From positions 1-64,000 of the forward strand of contig JAGAKS010000017.1 of NCBI GenBank assembly GCA_017625465.1: DNA of 64,000 nucleotides. Direction: 5' to 3'. A program made the position numbers and the translations under genes. A model generated the notes under the pieces. It saw nothing but the letters and a program-made list of their open reading frames with translations. It was not told where the DNA came from and made no database searches. Shown here piece by piece: positions 8,260-16,211 of the stretch; the stretch's first letter is position 1, and each line of letters starts with the position of its first letter. The stretch comes from Clostridia bacterium. Lineage in GTDB: Bacteria > Bacillota > Clostridia > TANB77 > CAG-508.

Positions 8260-9498
8260 CTATTTCAGCGTATACCAATTTCCATCAGCAGCCTTATAGC
8301 TAGTCACAATGCCTGTATCATCATTGTACTTCAAACGAAGAACATTCGTTGCAATAAGCTGTGTAGAACTTCCATTCCACATATACAACTCATCTTCTCC
8401 ATTAATCCATACCGGTGTGCAACTTGCAGTAATACCGAACTCAGAACTCTTCTTGCTGTTAGCAAGTGTAGTTCCTTTCCAACTAAGAACACCTTTCTTG
8501 GCAGACAGCGTACCCAAATGTGTATCACCAGAATATGCCATAGATTTATTAGTGAAATTCTTTACGTTAGTTACAGTACCACCCGTAGCACTATTGTTGC
8601 TATTACCACTGTTCGGTGTGCCACCAGGGAAGCTTATCTTGGTAGAAAAGCTATACGTCCCTTGACTAGTCTTAGCACTACTAATGAAACCATTGTCTGT
8701 AAAGTTAAAGCAATAAACATAAGTGTCCAGCATAACCGGATATGCCTTGACAAAACCATCGCTATATCGATATTCAATAAGCTTCTTATCAAGGTCATAA
8801 AACAGTACGCTATAGTTGGAAAGATATCCCACAAACTTTGGTCCCTTAGCATTTTCTGTCAACATTCTTTTAACAGTCTCGCACCACACTGTACCCTCGT
8901 GGCAAGAAATACTTACAACAGCCTTGCTATTGAAATAAGCATCCATGCAAACTGTTTCAGCCGAATCAGAATGTGCATAAGTTTTTACATAGCACGTGTC
9001 TTCGACCACTGGATTGGTATGTCTGGAATACTTACCTGAAAAAGACAGATTGTCTAAATTTTTGGTAGTCTTCCCATATACCTTTGCACCCAAATCTTCG
9101 AAATCAAGTCCAAAATACTTAGAAACAAAGGTACTTACTTCAAAAGTTTCATCAAGCGATGTTTCCATATGGCGCGTCTGACCATCTTTTGAAATAAAAT
9201 ACAATTCACCATTAGCGTCAAATACAACAGACGGCTTGTCCTTAGTAAATGTTGCCAAATCAGAAACAATCATAATGCCTTTCATGTCGAAAAGCTGATT
9301 GCCAATGATAGACACTCTGTCGCTAATGCGATAGGTGTTTGACCGAACGTCATAATCATAATACTGAACATTGATCACACCATTGTTGTCATCGGTCCAA
9401 ATGTGCGAATACGGCTCATAACTCTCTGCAAAAGCAGTAACCGGCAGCATGCCCACACAAAGCAGGCAAACCAAAATCATAGTAAAAAACTTTTTCAT
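8260..9498 (-). CDS. Secreted protein, paralogue B of a tandem pair
   Basis: A 412-residue exported protein. The start is at 9498 (ATG, GGGAG 8 nt upstream); a TTG six codons earlier is part of the leader. The signal peptide covers about residues 1-25 (hydrophobic core FFTMILVCLLCVGMLP, then AFAES). The mature part aligns with paralogue A throughout (QYYDY, ISDRVSI, FVGYLSNYS, YDLDKKLIEYRY, NVKNFTNKSMAY), with a Gly/Asn/Ser linker near residue 300. No catalytic motif is recognised. It is markedly richer in G and C than neighbours and has one in-frame CGG (codon 52, aligned with Lys in A). This points to horizontal transfer and divergence of the two copies. Confidence 0.8.
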   Translation of the reverse strand: MKKFFTMILVCLLCVGMLPVTAFAESYEPYSHIWTDDNNGVINVQYYDYDVRSNTYRISDRVSIIGNQLFDMKGIMIVSDLATFTKDKPSVVFDANGELYFISKDGQTRHMETSLDETFEVSTFVSKYFGLDFEDLGAKVYGKTTKNLDNLSFSGKYSRHTNPVVEDTCYVKTYAHSDSAETVCMDAYFNSKAVVSISCHEGTVWCETVKRMLTENAKGPKFVGYLSNYSVLFYDLDKKLIEYRYSDGFVKAYPVMLDTYVYCFNFTDNGFISSAKTSQGTYSFSTKISFPGGTPNSGNSNNSATGGTVTNVKNFTNKSMAYSGDTHLGTLSAKKGVLSWKGTTLANSKKSSEFGITASCTPVWINGEDELYMWNGSSTQLIATNVLRLKYNDDTGIVTSYKAADGNWYTLK

Positions 9499-9671
9499 GT
9501 TCTTTTCTCCCTTCAAGGTTGGATTGAATTTTGCATCGACTTACTAATTGAAATGTGGTCGCACATTCCTCCTTCCTAATATGGATTTTTTCAAGGTACA
9601 ACAATTACATGAATTTTTTCACAGCTGTCCCTCCTTTCTGTAATTTGCAATTGCAAAAAAATTCACGACTC

Positions 9672-9738
9672 GTTTGAGTCTAGTCGCGGAAAGCCCGCAA
9701 CAAATATATATAAAAGATAGATGCAAAAAGCATCATCT
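9672..9738 (-). promoter_or_regulatory. Structured 5' leader of paralogue B
   Basis: Hairpin GATGC-TTTTT-GCATC near the transcript start (9738-9715), then a GCGG/CCGC hairpin (9698-9686), then ACTCAAAC (9679-9672): the same order and spacing as the leader of paralogue A. Downstream, 9499-9671 holds two extra strong Shine-Dalgarno sequences and a five-codon mini-ORF (GTG at 9622 to TAA at 9605) but no recognised gene. Confidence 0.5.
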
Positions 9739-9747
9739 ACTGGTTTC

Positions 9748-9776
9748 ATTATAGCATATTTGCCTTATATTGTCAA
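9748..9776 (-). promoter_or_regulatory. Consensus promoter of paralogue B
   Basis: Perfect TTGACA (9776-9771), 17-bp spacer, perfect TATAAT (9753-9748) on the minus strand. Confidence 0.9.
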
Positions 9777-9799
9777 AATTATGTAAAGTTTATAAATTG

Positions 9800-10441
9800 C
9801 TAATCTTTGCTCTCTATAACTATTAAAATTCCCTCTTTTAAAACAATATCTGCATACTCATCTTCTATTTCATTACTAATACCCAAACTTCTTCCAATAG
9901 TTAATGTATAATCTTTTAATGGATATTTAAATCCTCTTAATGTTATGCCACTTACTTCGGTAGTTAGTGGTATTAATGAAATATATTTTCCAAAAGCTTT
10001 GCTTTTTTCTATTTGAACATTACAATTTATTAAATATACTTTATTATATGTATCCAAAATTTCACAAGCAATATTATTATCTAAACAATGTTTTAAAATA
10101 TGAATATTAGCTAATGTATGATCTAATCTAGTACCAATTCCACCTACAAGACTTATTTTACTAGCTTTTTGTGATATTGCTAACTTAATACCTAACTCTG
10201 TATCAGTATAATCTTTTTCAGGATTATGTTCTTGTATTGGTATATTTTCATTTCTATAAATATCTATTATTTTTTTATTAACAGAATCAAAATCACCAAC
10301 TATATAATTCGGCTTTATATTCAATTCATGCAAAGCTTCTATTCCTTTATCTACTGCTATTATATAATCATATTTCTCTTTTAAAATATCTTCTAAAAAT
10401 AAAATGTCTATATTACCACCAGACACAATTAAAGTTTTCAT
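9800..10441 (-). CDS. thiN: Thiamine pyrophosphokinase
   Basis: Transfers pyrophosphate from ATP to thiamine, giving the cofactor thiamine diphosphate. The 213-residue protein shows IAVDKGIEAL, the GDFDSV motif, PEKDYTDTELGI (metal/ATP-binding acidic cluster) and GGIGTRLDHTLANI, followed by the small beta-rich thiamine-binding domain. AAGGAGG lies 6-7 nt before the ATG. In many Firmicutes this gene follows rsgA/rpe; here it sits alone, downstream of a tRNA terminator, and no TPP riboswitch is seen in its short leader. Confidence 0.95.
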   Translation of the reverse strand: MKTLIVSGGNIDILFLEDILKEKYDYIIAVDKGIEALHELNIKPNYIVGDFDSVNKKIIDIYRNENIPIQEHNPEKDYTDTELGIKLAISQKASKISLVGGIGTRLDHTLANIHILKHCLDNNIACEILDTYNKVYLINCNVQIEKSKAFGKYISLIPLTTEVSGITLRGFKYPLKDYTLTIGRSLGISNEIEDEYADIVLKEGILIVIESKD

Positions 10442-10480
10442 GGCAAGCCTCCTTTTTCGCTCATATTATCATAAAAAGAA

Positions 10481-10512
10481 AAATTACTCTATACTTTCGT
10501 ATAAAGTAATTT
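10481..10512 (-). terminator. Terminator of tRNA-Arg
   Basis: A 14-bp stem with one mismatch (10481-10494 with 10499-10512) around a GAAA loop, followed on the minus strand by TTTTC. Confidence 0.75.
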
Positions 10513-10523
10513 AATTTCCTTTA

Positions 10524-10599
10524 TGGTGTGCCCAGAGGGACTTGAACCCCCGTCTACTGCTTAGGAGGCAATTGCTCTATCCAGTTGAGCTATGAGCAC
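10524..10599 (-). tRNA. tRNA-Arg (anticodon CCU, reads AGG)
   Basis: A full 76-nt cloverleaf on the minus strand with encoded CCA: acceptor GTGCTCA/TGGGCAC, anticodon stem ATTGC/GCAGT, loop CTCCTAA, T-loop TTCAAGT. It reads AGG only. It cannot read CGG, so it does not explain how CGG is decoded. Confidence 0.97.
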
Positions 10600-10602
10600 A
10601 TA

Positions 10603-10625
10603 AAAAGCTAATTAAATTAGCTTTT
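10603..10625 (-). terminator. Hairpin between the DUF1858 gene and tRNA-Arg
   Basis: AAAAGCTAA and TTAGCTTTT pair around a 5-nt loop, overlapping the stop codon of the DUF1858 gene. The following T-run is short, so read-through into the tRNA is possible. Confidence 0.5.
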
Positions 10626-10818
10626 ATTCTTTTATATCTGCATTTAATGTTTCAACTAGTTCATCTACATCTATTCCGTGTACTTCACATGCTTCTTCAA
10701 GTGTTTCCATTTGTGAAGCAGGACAACCTAAACAATGCATTCCAGCTTCTAATAATAAATCTGCTTTATCTGGATAAGCTTGTAATAAATCTCCTATTTT
10801 CATTGTCTTATCAATCAT
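10624..10818 (-). CDS. DUF1858 domain protein (redox-disulfide type)
   Basis: A 64-residue protein of the DUF1858 family. It shows TMKIGDLLQAYP, the CLGCPAS CxxC motif (MHCLGCP) and the TLEEACEVHGID helix. The pair of cysteines suggests a redox or metal-binding role; the family often accompanies hybrid-cluster and other redox proteins. The start is at 10818 (MIDKTMK) because AGGAGGTG lies 8 nt upstream; a GTG three codons earlier overlaps that site. Its partner is not visible here. Confidence 0.85.
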   Translation of the reverse strand: MIDKTMKIGDLLQAYPDKADLLLEAGMHCLGCPASQMETLEEACEVHGIDVDELVETLNADIKE

Positions 10819-10877
10819 TTTTAGCACCTCCTAAAAAGTATTTCTAAAATATTTTAACACAAATTTTAAAAAAAGTA

Positions 10878-10906
10878 TAGACAAACTGAAAAAAATGTTG
10901 TATTAT
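10878..10906 (+). promoter_or_regulatory. Promoter of the plus-strand T4SS operon
   Basis: TAGACA at 10878-10883, 17-bp spacer, TATTAT at 10901-10906. The 14 bases TGTTGTATTATAAT with an A-tract before them are identical to the promoter of the other T4SS block (29210-29238). Confidence 0.65.
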
Positions 10907-10932
10907 AATCCACACAGAAAGAGGGTGATACT

Positions 10933-11076
10933 ATCTTAGTTTTAACACATCTATTTTTTGTTACTTTTTTACTTTATATTTTTATTATTTCATTCACATT
11001 CTATTATCTATTCGAATTATTCTTTACGCAGAATCAGCAAGGTTCAAAATTAAAATTAAAACAAAAATTACATTAG
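10933..11076 (+). CDS. Possible small membrane protein with non-canonical AUC start
   Basis: A frame with no stop encodes 47 residues: a single strong hydrophobic segment (ILVLTHLFFVTFLLYIFIIS and on) and a basic, Gln-rich tail. There is no ATG, GTG or TTG, but a GAGGGTG ribosome-binding site lies 5-6 nt before ATC at 10933. The stop TAG overlaps the AGGAGG of the next gene, as expected for a coupled first gene of the operon. An AUC start or a base error are both possible. If real, it is probably a small T4SS membrane subunit. Confidence 0.35.
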   Translation: MLVLTHLFFVTFLLYIFIISFTFYYLFELFFTQNQQGSKLKLKQKLH

Positions 11077-11084
11077 GAGGAAAT

Positions 11085-12799
11085 TTGAAAAAATTTATTC
11101 ATTTTGCTATTTGCTTTATTACTCCCTGTTTCATTCTAAGCTTAATTCTTTTTCTTATATTCTCGCCTGTTTTTTATGCCAAATCACTTATTTTTCCTTA
11201 TGCCTTAAATCCATTCGATATCTGTAAAACATACCCAAAAATTTGGAATTTAATTAAAATTCTATACTTTGTTAGTTTTATTTTGTGTTATTCAATAGTA
11301 TATATTTCTCTGTATAATAATATACGTAAATCAAAAGATACAAAAAATATTCAAGAAAAAATTGAAATAATAGATACCTCAAAATTAGCATTAAAAATTG
11401 GTCAGACTGAAAATGGGTCTATAAAATATATTCATGAGAATCGGCTTATATCAAAACATTATAATAACTGGAACTATTGGAAGTGGCAAAACTTCTTCAG
11501 CAATGTATCCGTTTACAAAACAACTTATTTCATACTCTTGCAATAACTTTAAAGAAAAGCTCGCTCTTCTTGTTTTGGATGTCAAAGGAAATTATTATAA
11601 AGAGGTTCTAAAATATGCTTCACATTATAGTCGAACAGAGGATATTATTCTTATTGATTTAAGTGGAGATATTAGATATAACCCATTAGATAAACCACAT
11701 TTGAAGCCTATTGTTCTTGCAAATAGACTAAAAACAATTCTTACATTATTTAGCCCCAACAATAGTGAATCTTACTGGCTAGATAAGGCTGAACAAATTT
11801 TAACTGAATGCATTAAGCTGTGTAGATTATATAATAATAACTATGTTACCTTCACAGAAATACATAAACTCATTATGTTTCAAGATTATTATCTAGAAAA
11901 ATTACGGAGAAATTAAAAGAAAATTTCAAGCTGGTCAACTATCAAAACAACAAGCTTTTGATTTACTTTCTTGTATCGAATTTTTCGAAAAAGAATTCTA
12001 TTCTTTAGATCAAAGAACTTTATCTATTTTAAAATCTGAAATTAGTCGTATTACAAGTATTTTCGTATCTGATTATACTGTCTCAAAAACTTTTTGTCCT
12101 AATAAAGAAGATATAAATTTTTACGGTTTTGAAGATGTTCTTGATAAAGGAAAAATCGTAATTCTTAATATGAATATTGCTGAGTATAAAAATCTATCTA
12201 AAATTATTGCAGCATATTTAAAATTAGACTTTCAAACTGAAGTACTTTCAAGACTAAGTAACAAAAAAGATATAAGAAAATCTGCTTTTATTAGTGATGA
12301 ATATCATGAATATGTAACAAGCACCGATGCAGATTTCTTTGCCCAATCACGAGAAGCAAAGTGTATCAACATTGTTGCTACACAAAGCTATTCTTCTATT
12401 CTAAATACTATAAAAGACGAAACTACTACAAAAGTAATTTTGCAAAATTTAATAAATAAATTATGGTTTAGAACAGATGATATTTTTACAATTGAAGAAG
12501 CTCAAAAACAAATTGGTAAAGAAGATAAAGAAAAAATTTCTACTACTATTTCTGAAAATGCAAAAGAAACAAATTTTAATATTATAACAAATTCACTTAT
12601 TTCTAGAGATTCAAGTTTAAGTGAAAGTTATAACAAATATACACAAAACGATTTCATATATGAAACAAATTTCTTTTCACAAAATTTAAAAACTTTTGAA
12701 TGTTTAGCATTTCTATCTAATGGTTTTAATATTCTAAAACCTACTAAACTATATATGTTTCCATATTTTAAAAAGGAGGTGCAATATAATGAAAAATAA
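11085..12799 (+). CDS. virD4: VirD4/TraG-type T4SS coupling ATPase, read through two CGG +1 shifts
   Basis: Coupling proteins hand substrates to type IV secretion channels. The start is TTG at 11085 with AGGAGG upstream. The gene lies in three frames joined at 11442 and 11905, each an in-frame CGG where dropping the C continues the protein with GGN glycine; the joined product is 570 residues. It has two N-terminal membrane segments (about 5-30 and 58-80), Walker A TGTIGSGKTSS (about 127), a PLDKPHLKPIVLANRL segment typical of TraG, Walker B FISDEYHEY (about 404) and VATQS. Without recoding it would be three fragments, but every segment is conserved and free of other damage. It overlaps the next gene by 11 bp. 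Confidence 0.88.
11442..11444 (+). other. CGG +1 recoding site 1 (virD4)
   Basis: In-frame codon 120 is CGG, preceded by AAT. Skipping C gives GGC TTA TAT, which leads directly into the Walker A region TGTIGSGKT. The zero frame continues without homology to 11546. Confidence 0.8.
11905..11907 (+). other. CGG +1 recoding site 2 (virD4)
   Basis: In-frame CGG preceded by TTA. The zero frame stops at 11916. Skipping C gives GGA GAA ATT and an open frame to the VirD4 C-terminus. Confidence 0.8.
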
Positions 12800-13121
12800 A
12801 AAAATTTTCAACTTAACATATATACTTTTTGTAATTTTTATTCTTATCTTTTCTTTTTCTTGCCAAGCTTTTGCCAGTGATCCAAAACTAATCACAACAT
12901 TAAATGGTGCTTTTGAAAAGTTAGAAAGTTATTTATTAAAACTTGCAACACCTGCCGCAGCGGTTGCTGTTGGTACTGGTGTATTTATGAAAAAATTTAG
13001 CTTTGGTGATGAAGAAAAAATTCGTACAGCAAAAAAATTAATCAGAGGTAGTTTATTTTCTTATGGATTTATTCTTTGTGTTGACTTAGTACTATCTTTG
13101 ATAAAAACATTATTATCATAA
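12789..13121 (+). CDS. VirB2/TrbC-like pilin or small T4SS membrane subunit
   Basis: A 110-residue protein with a cleavable signal (hydrophobic core ILFVIFILIFSFSC, then QAFAS), followed by two membrane segments (about 50-68 around TPAAAVAVGTGVF, and 85-108). This signal-plus-two-helix layout is typical of VirB2/TrbC pilins and of the small conjugation proteins that accompany VirB6. AAAGGAGGTG lies upstream and the gene overlaps virD4. The family assignment rests on topology and position, not on a strong motif. Confidence 0.6.
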   Translation: MKNKKIFNLTYILFVIFILIFSFSCQAFASDPKLITTLNGAFEKLESYLLKLATPAAAVAVGTGVFMKKFSFGDEEKIRTAKKLIRGSLFSYGFILCVDLVLSLIKTLLS

Positions 13122-13130
13122 GGAGTCATT

Positions 13131-14009
13131 TTGTCAGAAGAAAAATTAAATTTAACAGATGCCATATTTCAATCATTAAATGACATATTTTCTAAACTTT
13201 TCTCTTCAATTGATAATAGTATTTATTCTCTATTAGATAATTTGTGTTTTATAGACACTGATATTTTAAAAAACTCTGCTATTAATAAATTACTGGGCAA
13301 TAATATGGCTGAAGGACTATTACTAATTTGCAATGCCTTAGTAATTGGATTTATATTATTTTATGCTGCTAATTTTCTGTTCTCACATCTTACTTATTCA
13401 AAAGTAGCTTCTCCCTCTCAATTCATTTTTAAATGCATAATTTTCATTGCACTTATGAACACATCTTTATGGATATGTACAGAAATAATTAATTTGATAT
13501 CTATTATAACTAATCTTATTAGAGACATTGGAGAAAACTATTTTAATCAAACTATTTCTTTTGCAAATCTAATAAATACCATAAATACTAAAATTTATAT
13601 AAACACAGAAGAATTTTCAATAATATCTTTTGATGGTATTATAAAATCATTTTGTACTATTGGTCTTATCAATCTATTATTTAATTATTCACTTAGATAT
13701 GTCATGGTTCAAGTATTTATCTTATTAAGTCCTTTTGCCTTTTTATCCTTAATTTCAGACAATTCTAGCTGGTTTTTTAAAGCTTGGCTTAGAAGTTTTA
13801 TATCTCTACTTTTAGTACAAATTTTAATATGTATCATTCTATGCTTGGCATTATCTCTATCTATTGATAATACTAATTTTTCAAAATTAATGTTTATTGG
13901 TATTATCTATGCTCTAACGCGAGCCAATGCCTACATGAAAGAAGTTTTTGGCGGAATTTCTACTGATATCTCCGCTGGTATTTCAAACTTAAAGAATTTA
14001 AGTAATTAA
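13131..14009 (+). CDS. VirB6/TrbL-like polytopic T4SS protein
   Basis: A 292-residue membrane protein with a TTG start at 13131 and AAGGAG 6 nt upstream. An amphipathic N-terminal region is followed by about six membrane segments (near 64-84, 97-125, 168-186, 190-207, 217-243, 245-263). The C-terminal part has the SPFAFLSLISDNSSWFFKAWLRS pattern seen in VirB6/TrbL-like conjugation proteins of Gram-positives, in particular the helix-loop before the Trp-rich turn. In T4SSs this protein forms part of the inner-membrane channel. It lies between the VirB2- and VirB3-like genes. Confidence 0.7.
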   Translation: MSEEKLNLTDAIFQSLNDIFSKLFSSIDNSIYSLLDNLCFIDTDILKNSAINKLLGNNMAEGLLLICNALVIGFILFYAANFLFSHLTYSKVASPSQFIFKCIIFIALMNTSLWICTEIINLISIITNLIRDIGENYFNQTISFANLINTINTKIYINTEEFSIISFDGIIKSFCTIGLINLLFNYSLRYVMVQVFILLSPFAFLSLISDNSSWFFKAWLRSFISLLLVQILICIILCLALSLSIDNTNFSKLMFIGIIYALTRANAYMKEVFGGISTDISAGISNLKNLSN

Positions 14010-14021
14010 AGGAGTTTATTA

Positions 14022-14312
14022 ATGAAATTTATTTTTCCAAAAAATTATTGTTTTAAATATAAGTTATTAGGATTTATAGATTATACAACTGCAATATTAG
14101 ATTGCATCATAGGATTTGTCTTATATTTTATACTAAGCATTTTTATACAGGCTTTAACTACACGAATATACATTTTTATTGTAATATTCTTTCCACTAGT
14201 ACTTTTTAGTGTGTTTGGACTAGGAAGAGAAAATTTCATCTCTGTTATTTTCTATATGTATAAATTTGTGAAAGCACCAAAAACCTACTTATATAAAAAG
14301 AACGTGGGCTGA
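14022..14312 (+). CDS. PrgI/VirB3-like small T4SS membrane protein
   Basis: A 96-residue protein with two adjacent membrane helices (about 24-45 and 49-68) between basic ends. It starts MKFIFPKNYCFKYKLLGFID, and the order F-P-K-N-Y...KLLGFIDY is typical of PrgI/VirB3-type partners of VirB4. AAAGGAG lies upstream. In other Gram-positive systems this gene directly precedes virB4; here virB4 is on the other strand 14 kb away. It is the last gene of the operon. Confidence 0.65.
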   Translation: MKFIFPKNYCFKYKLLGFIDYTTAILDCIIGFVLYFILSIFIQALTTRIYIFIVIFFPLVLFSVFGLGRENFISVIFYMYKFVKAPKTYLYKKNVG

Positions 14313-14375
14313 GATTTATAGCCCACGATTCATTCTCAACTCAAGCAAGAGAGCATCATAATGGATGCTCTCTTG
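14303..14375. terminator. Two tandem hairpins ending convergent operons
   Basis: CGTGGGCT pairs with AGCCCACG (14303-14327). A second, perfect 12-bp stem (14346-14357 with 14364-14375) with a 6-nt loop follows. The minus-strand gene at 14379 ends right beside it, so the second hairpin can serve both strands. Confidence 0.65.
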
Positions 14376-14378
14376 TAA

Positions 14379-14942
14379 TTAAATATGAAATTTTTTCTCT
14401 AATTCTAATTTTAATATATCATAATTAAATATAAGCACAAAAGATAAATTGGTTATACAAATCCATAAAGTAATTATATTTAAAATTGGTGAATGTGTAG
14501 ATGCCATACTTATAATAACATCATATATAATACTAAATAATATAATTAACATCTCATAAAAAGCATATTTTACATACTTTTTATTTTTTATAATAGTAAT
14601 AATAACCATTGTTATATTTGAAATCATAATCACTATTGGAATTCCTATACTTAGTGACCATCTTCTAAATCCAAAAACATAATCTATTATAAATATTAAT
14701 ATAGAATCGCTAATCATTTGATACAGTGTATATCCTGCTAAATTTACACTTTTATCTAATGCATATATAGTAGAAAACCATATATAAACAATACTAGCTA
14801 TCGCTACAATAGACCAGTTTAATTTAGAGTTACAAACATAGTTGATTATGAGTAAAATTATACTTACTACAATAGAGCAAATAACAAATACTGTCGTTAT
14901 TTTTCTACTCTTATTAACGCTAACAATTTTAGGGTATAGCAT
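14379..14942 (-). CDS. Six-helix membrane protein (DUF6320-like)
   Basis: A 187-residue integral membrane protein with about six hydrophobic segments and a short basic C-terminus. The start is at 14942 (MLYPKIVSVNKS), just after GAGGTG; it begins 3 nt before the end of the acyltransferase gene, so the two are coupled. This layout (acyltransferase, esterase, small membrane protein with a MLYPK... start) is one I associate with DUF6320-type proteins in Clostridia, where the membrane part can be fused to a zinc-ribbon. No zinc ribbon is present here. Its role is unknown; helping export or anchoring of an acylated product is speculation. Confidence 0.6.
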   Translation of the reverse strand: MLYPKIVSVNKSRKITTVFVICSIVVSIILLIINYVCNSKLNWSIVAIASIVYIWFSTIYALDKSVNLAGYTLYQMISDSILIFIIDYVFGFRRWSLSIGIPIVIMISNITMVIITIIKNKKYVKYAFYEMLIILFSIIYDVIISMASTHSPILNIITLWICITNLSFVLIFNYDILKLELEKKFHI

Positions 14943-14943
14943 T

Positions 14944-16209
14944 TTACACCTCATTTCCTTCAATTTGTACTTCTATCCCTTGATTTTCTAGAAGCTCTTT
15001 TAACTTATATTCTACATCTTTATCTTCAATTACAGATGCAAACGAAAATACCATTTTCTCTTCATAAGCACAAATCGTACATTTAATTTTCTCTACACTT
15101 TCAGGTGCAATAAGCAATAAAAATTTATCTATATATGGCTTATATTCTGCCATAATACCTATTCTTCCTACATTTGATAATGTTGTAGTATTATATTTTC
15201 TAACTTCTTTATGTGCAATAGAAACCACTAGCTTTTTCAAAAACAACGGAACAATCTTCAAAAAAGGATTATTTGCCAATCTTAAATTTACAGCTATTGT
15301 TTTTAACAATTCCTCTTCTGTAAGTTTTTCTTTAAATTGTTTTTTTACTTCTTTTAAAATATCTTCAAATTGAGATATTTTATTTGTATCTATTTTTATA
15401 TCAATGTATGAAAAAGAATTTGAACTAGTTGCTGATGGAAAATACTTCTTTAAATCTACTGGAACTTGTATTATAATTGACTTTTTGCTATTATCTTTTT
15501 TTACTCCTGCTTCATGAATTGCATAAATTAAATTTGCAGTTAAAAATTGAGTAATAGTAGCTCCTTTTGCCTTAGCAACTTCTCTTACTTTATTTGAATT
15601 CATATACTCATGTATAACAGAAACCACACCTGGTGGAAGAAGTCTTCCTTTCAAATTATATGCTTTTGTAGCATCTCTTTTTGTTCTAATTTTTTTGTTA
15701 TAGTTTTTGCTGTAAATATCTTCTACTGTATATTTTACTTCTCTTTCTTTAGTTAACGCAGTACTTGCATTATTTAAATATTTCATTTCTATATAATTAT
15801 AAGTAATTTCTTTTAAGAAATGTATAGCACTACTGCCATCTGTTAAACAATGAAAAATTTCTAGATTTATCTTATTTTCAAAATATGTTACTTTAAATAA
15901 ATAATCATTATTTAAAGGTAAATCTATAAATTTGCATGGATAATCGTTTTCTTCTTCAATAATCGGATTTTTAGGATTATTTTCAAAGTAATACCAAAAT
16001 ATACCTTTTTTCATTCTAACTTTAAAAAACTTAAATTTATTTAAAGCTACTTTTACAGATTTCTCTAATATTTCTGGTTCTATTTTATCTTTTAAAACTA
16101 CTGATATTCTAAAAACTGTTTTATATTTTTTTGTTGATGCTAACGGAAATAATTTTGCATAATTATCTAATCTTCTCCATGCTAGCCCTTCTTTTCTTTG
16201 ATATCTCAT
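14944..16209 (-). CDS. Condensation-domain/alcohol acetyltransferase-like protein
   Basis: A 421-residue protein of the CoA-dependent acyltransferase/condensation superfamily (PapA5, alcohol acetyltransferase and NRPS condensation relatives). The catalytic motif HxxxDG is seen as HCLTDGSS near residue 130. Other family features are the N-terminal RRLDNYAKLFPLAS segment, IQVPVDLKKYFP and the NVGRIG strand near residue 345. It would transfer an acyl group from CoA or a carrier to an alcohol or amine acceptor. The start has AAAGG 6 nt upstream. It lies 2 nt behind a hydrolase that could remove the same acyl group. The substrate is unknown. Confidence 0.75.
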   Translation of the reverse strand: MRYQRKEGLAWRRLDNYAKLFPLASTKKYKTVFRISVVLKDKIEPEILEKSVKVALNKFKFFKVRMKKGIFWYYFENNPKNPIIEEENDYPCKFIDLPLNNDYLFKVTYFENKINLEIFHCLTDGSSAIHFLKEITYNYIEMKYLNNASTALTKEREVKYTVEDIYSKNYNKKIRTKRDATKAYNLKGRLLPPGVVSVIHEYMNSNKVREVAKAKGATITQFLTANLIYAIHEAGVKKDNSKKSIIIQVPVDLKKYFPSATSSNSFSYIDIKIDTNKISQFEDILKEVKKQFKEKLTEEELLKTIAVNLRLANNPFLKIVPLFLKKLVVSIAHKEVRKYNTTTLSNVGRIGIMAEYKPYIDKFLLLIAPESVEKIKCTICAYEEKMVFSFASVIEDKDVEYKLKELLENQGIEVQIEGNEV

Positions 16210-16211
16210 CT

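Noticed and set aside
8245..9039. 264-codon open frame on the plus strand
   Set aside because: It is antisense to paralogue B, has no ribosome-binding site, and its protein has no recognisable pattern. Paralogue B on the other strand has a signal peptide and a homologue.
9416..9604. 62-codon frame upstream of paralogue B
   Set aside because: It overlaps the signal peptide region of paralogue B in another frame.
11085..12799. virD4 as a pseudogene in three pieces
   Set aside because: Both breaks are single +1 steps at CGG with no other damage, and the same occurs in three other genes. A recoding explanation covers all cases; decay does not.
10878..14312. Integrated conjugative element with ends
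   Set aside because: No integrase, relaxase or flanking direct repeat was seen; tRNA-Arg at 10524 is intact but no second copy of its 3' end was found near 14.3 kb.
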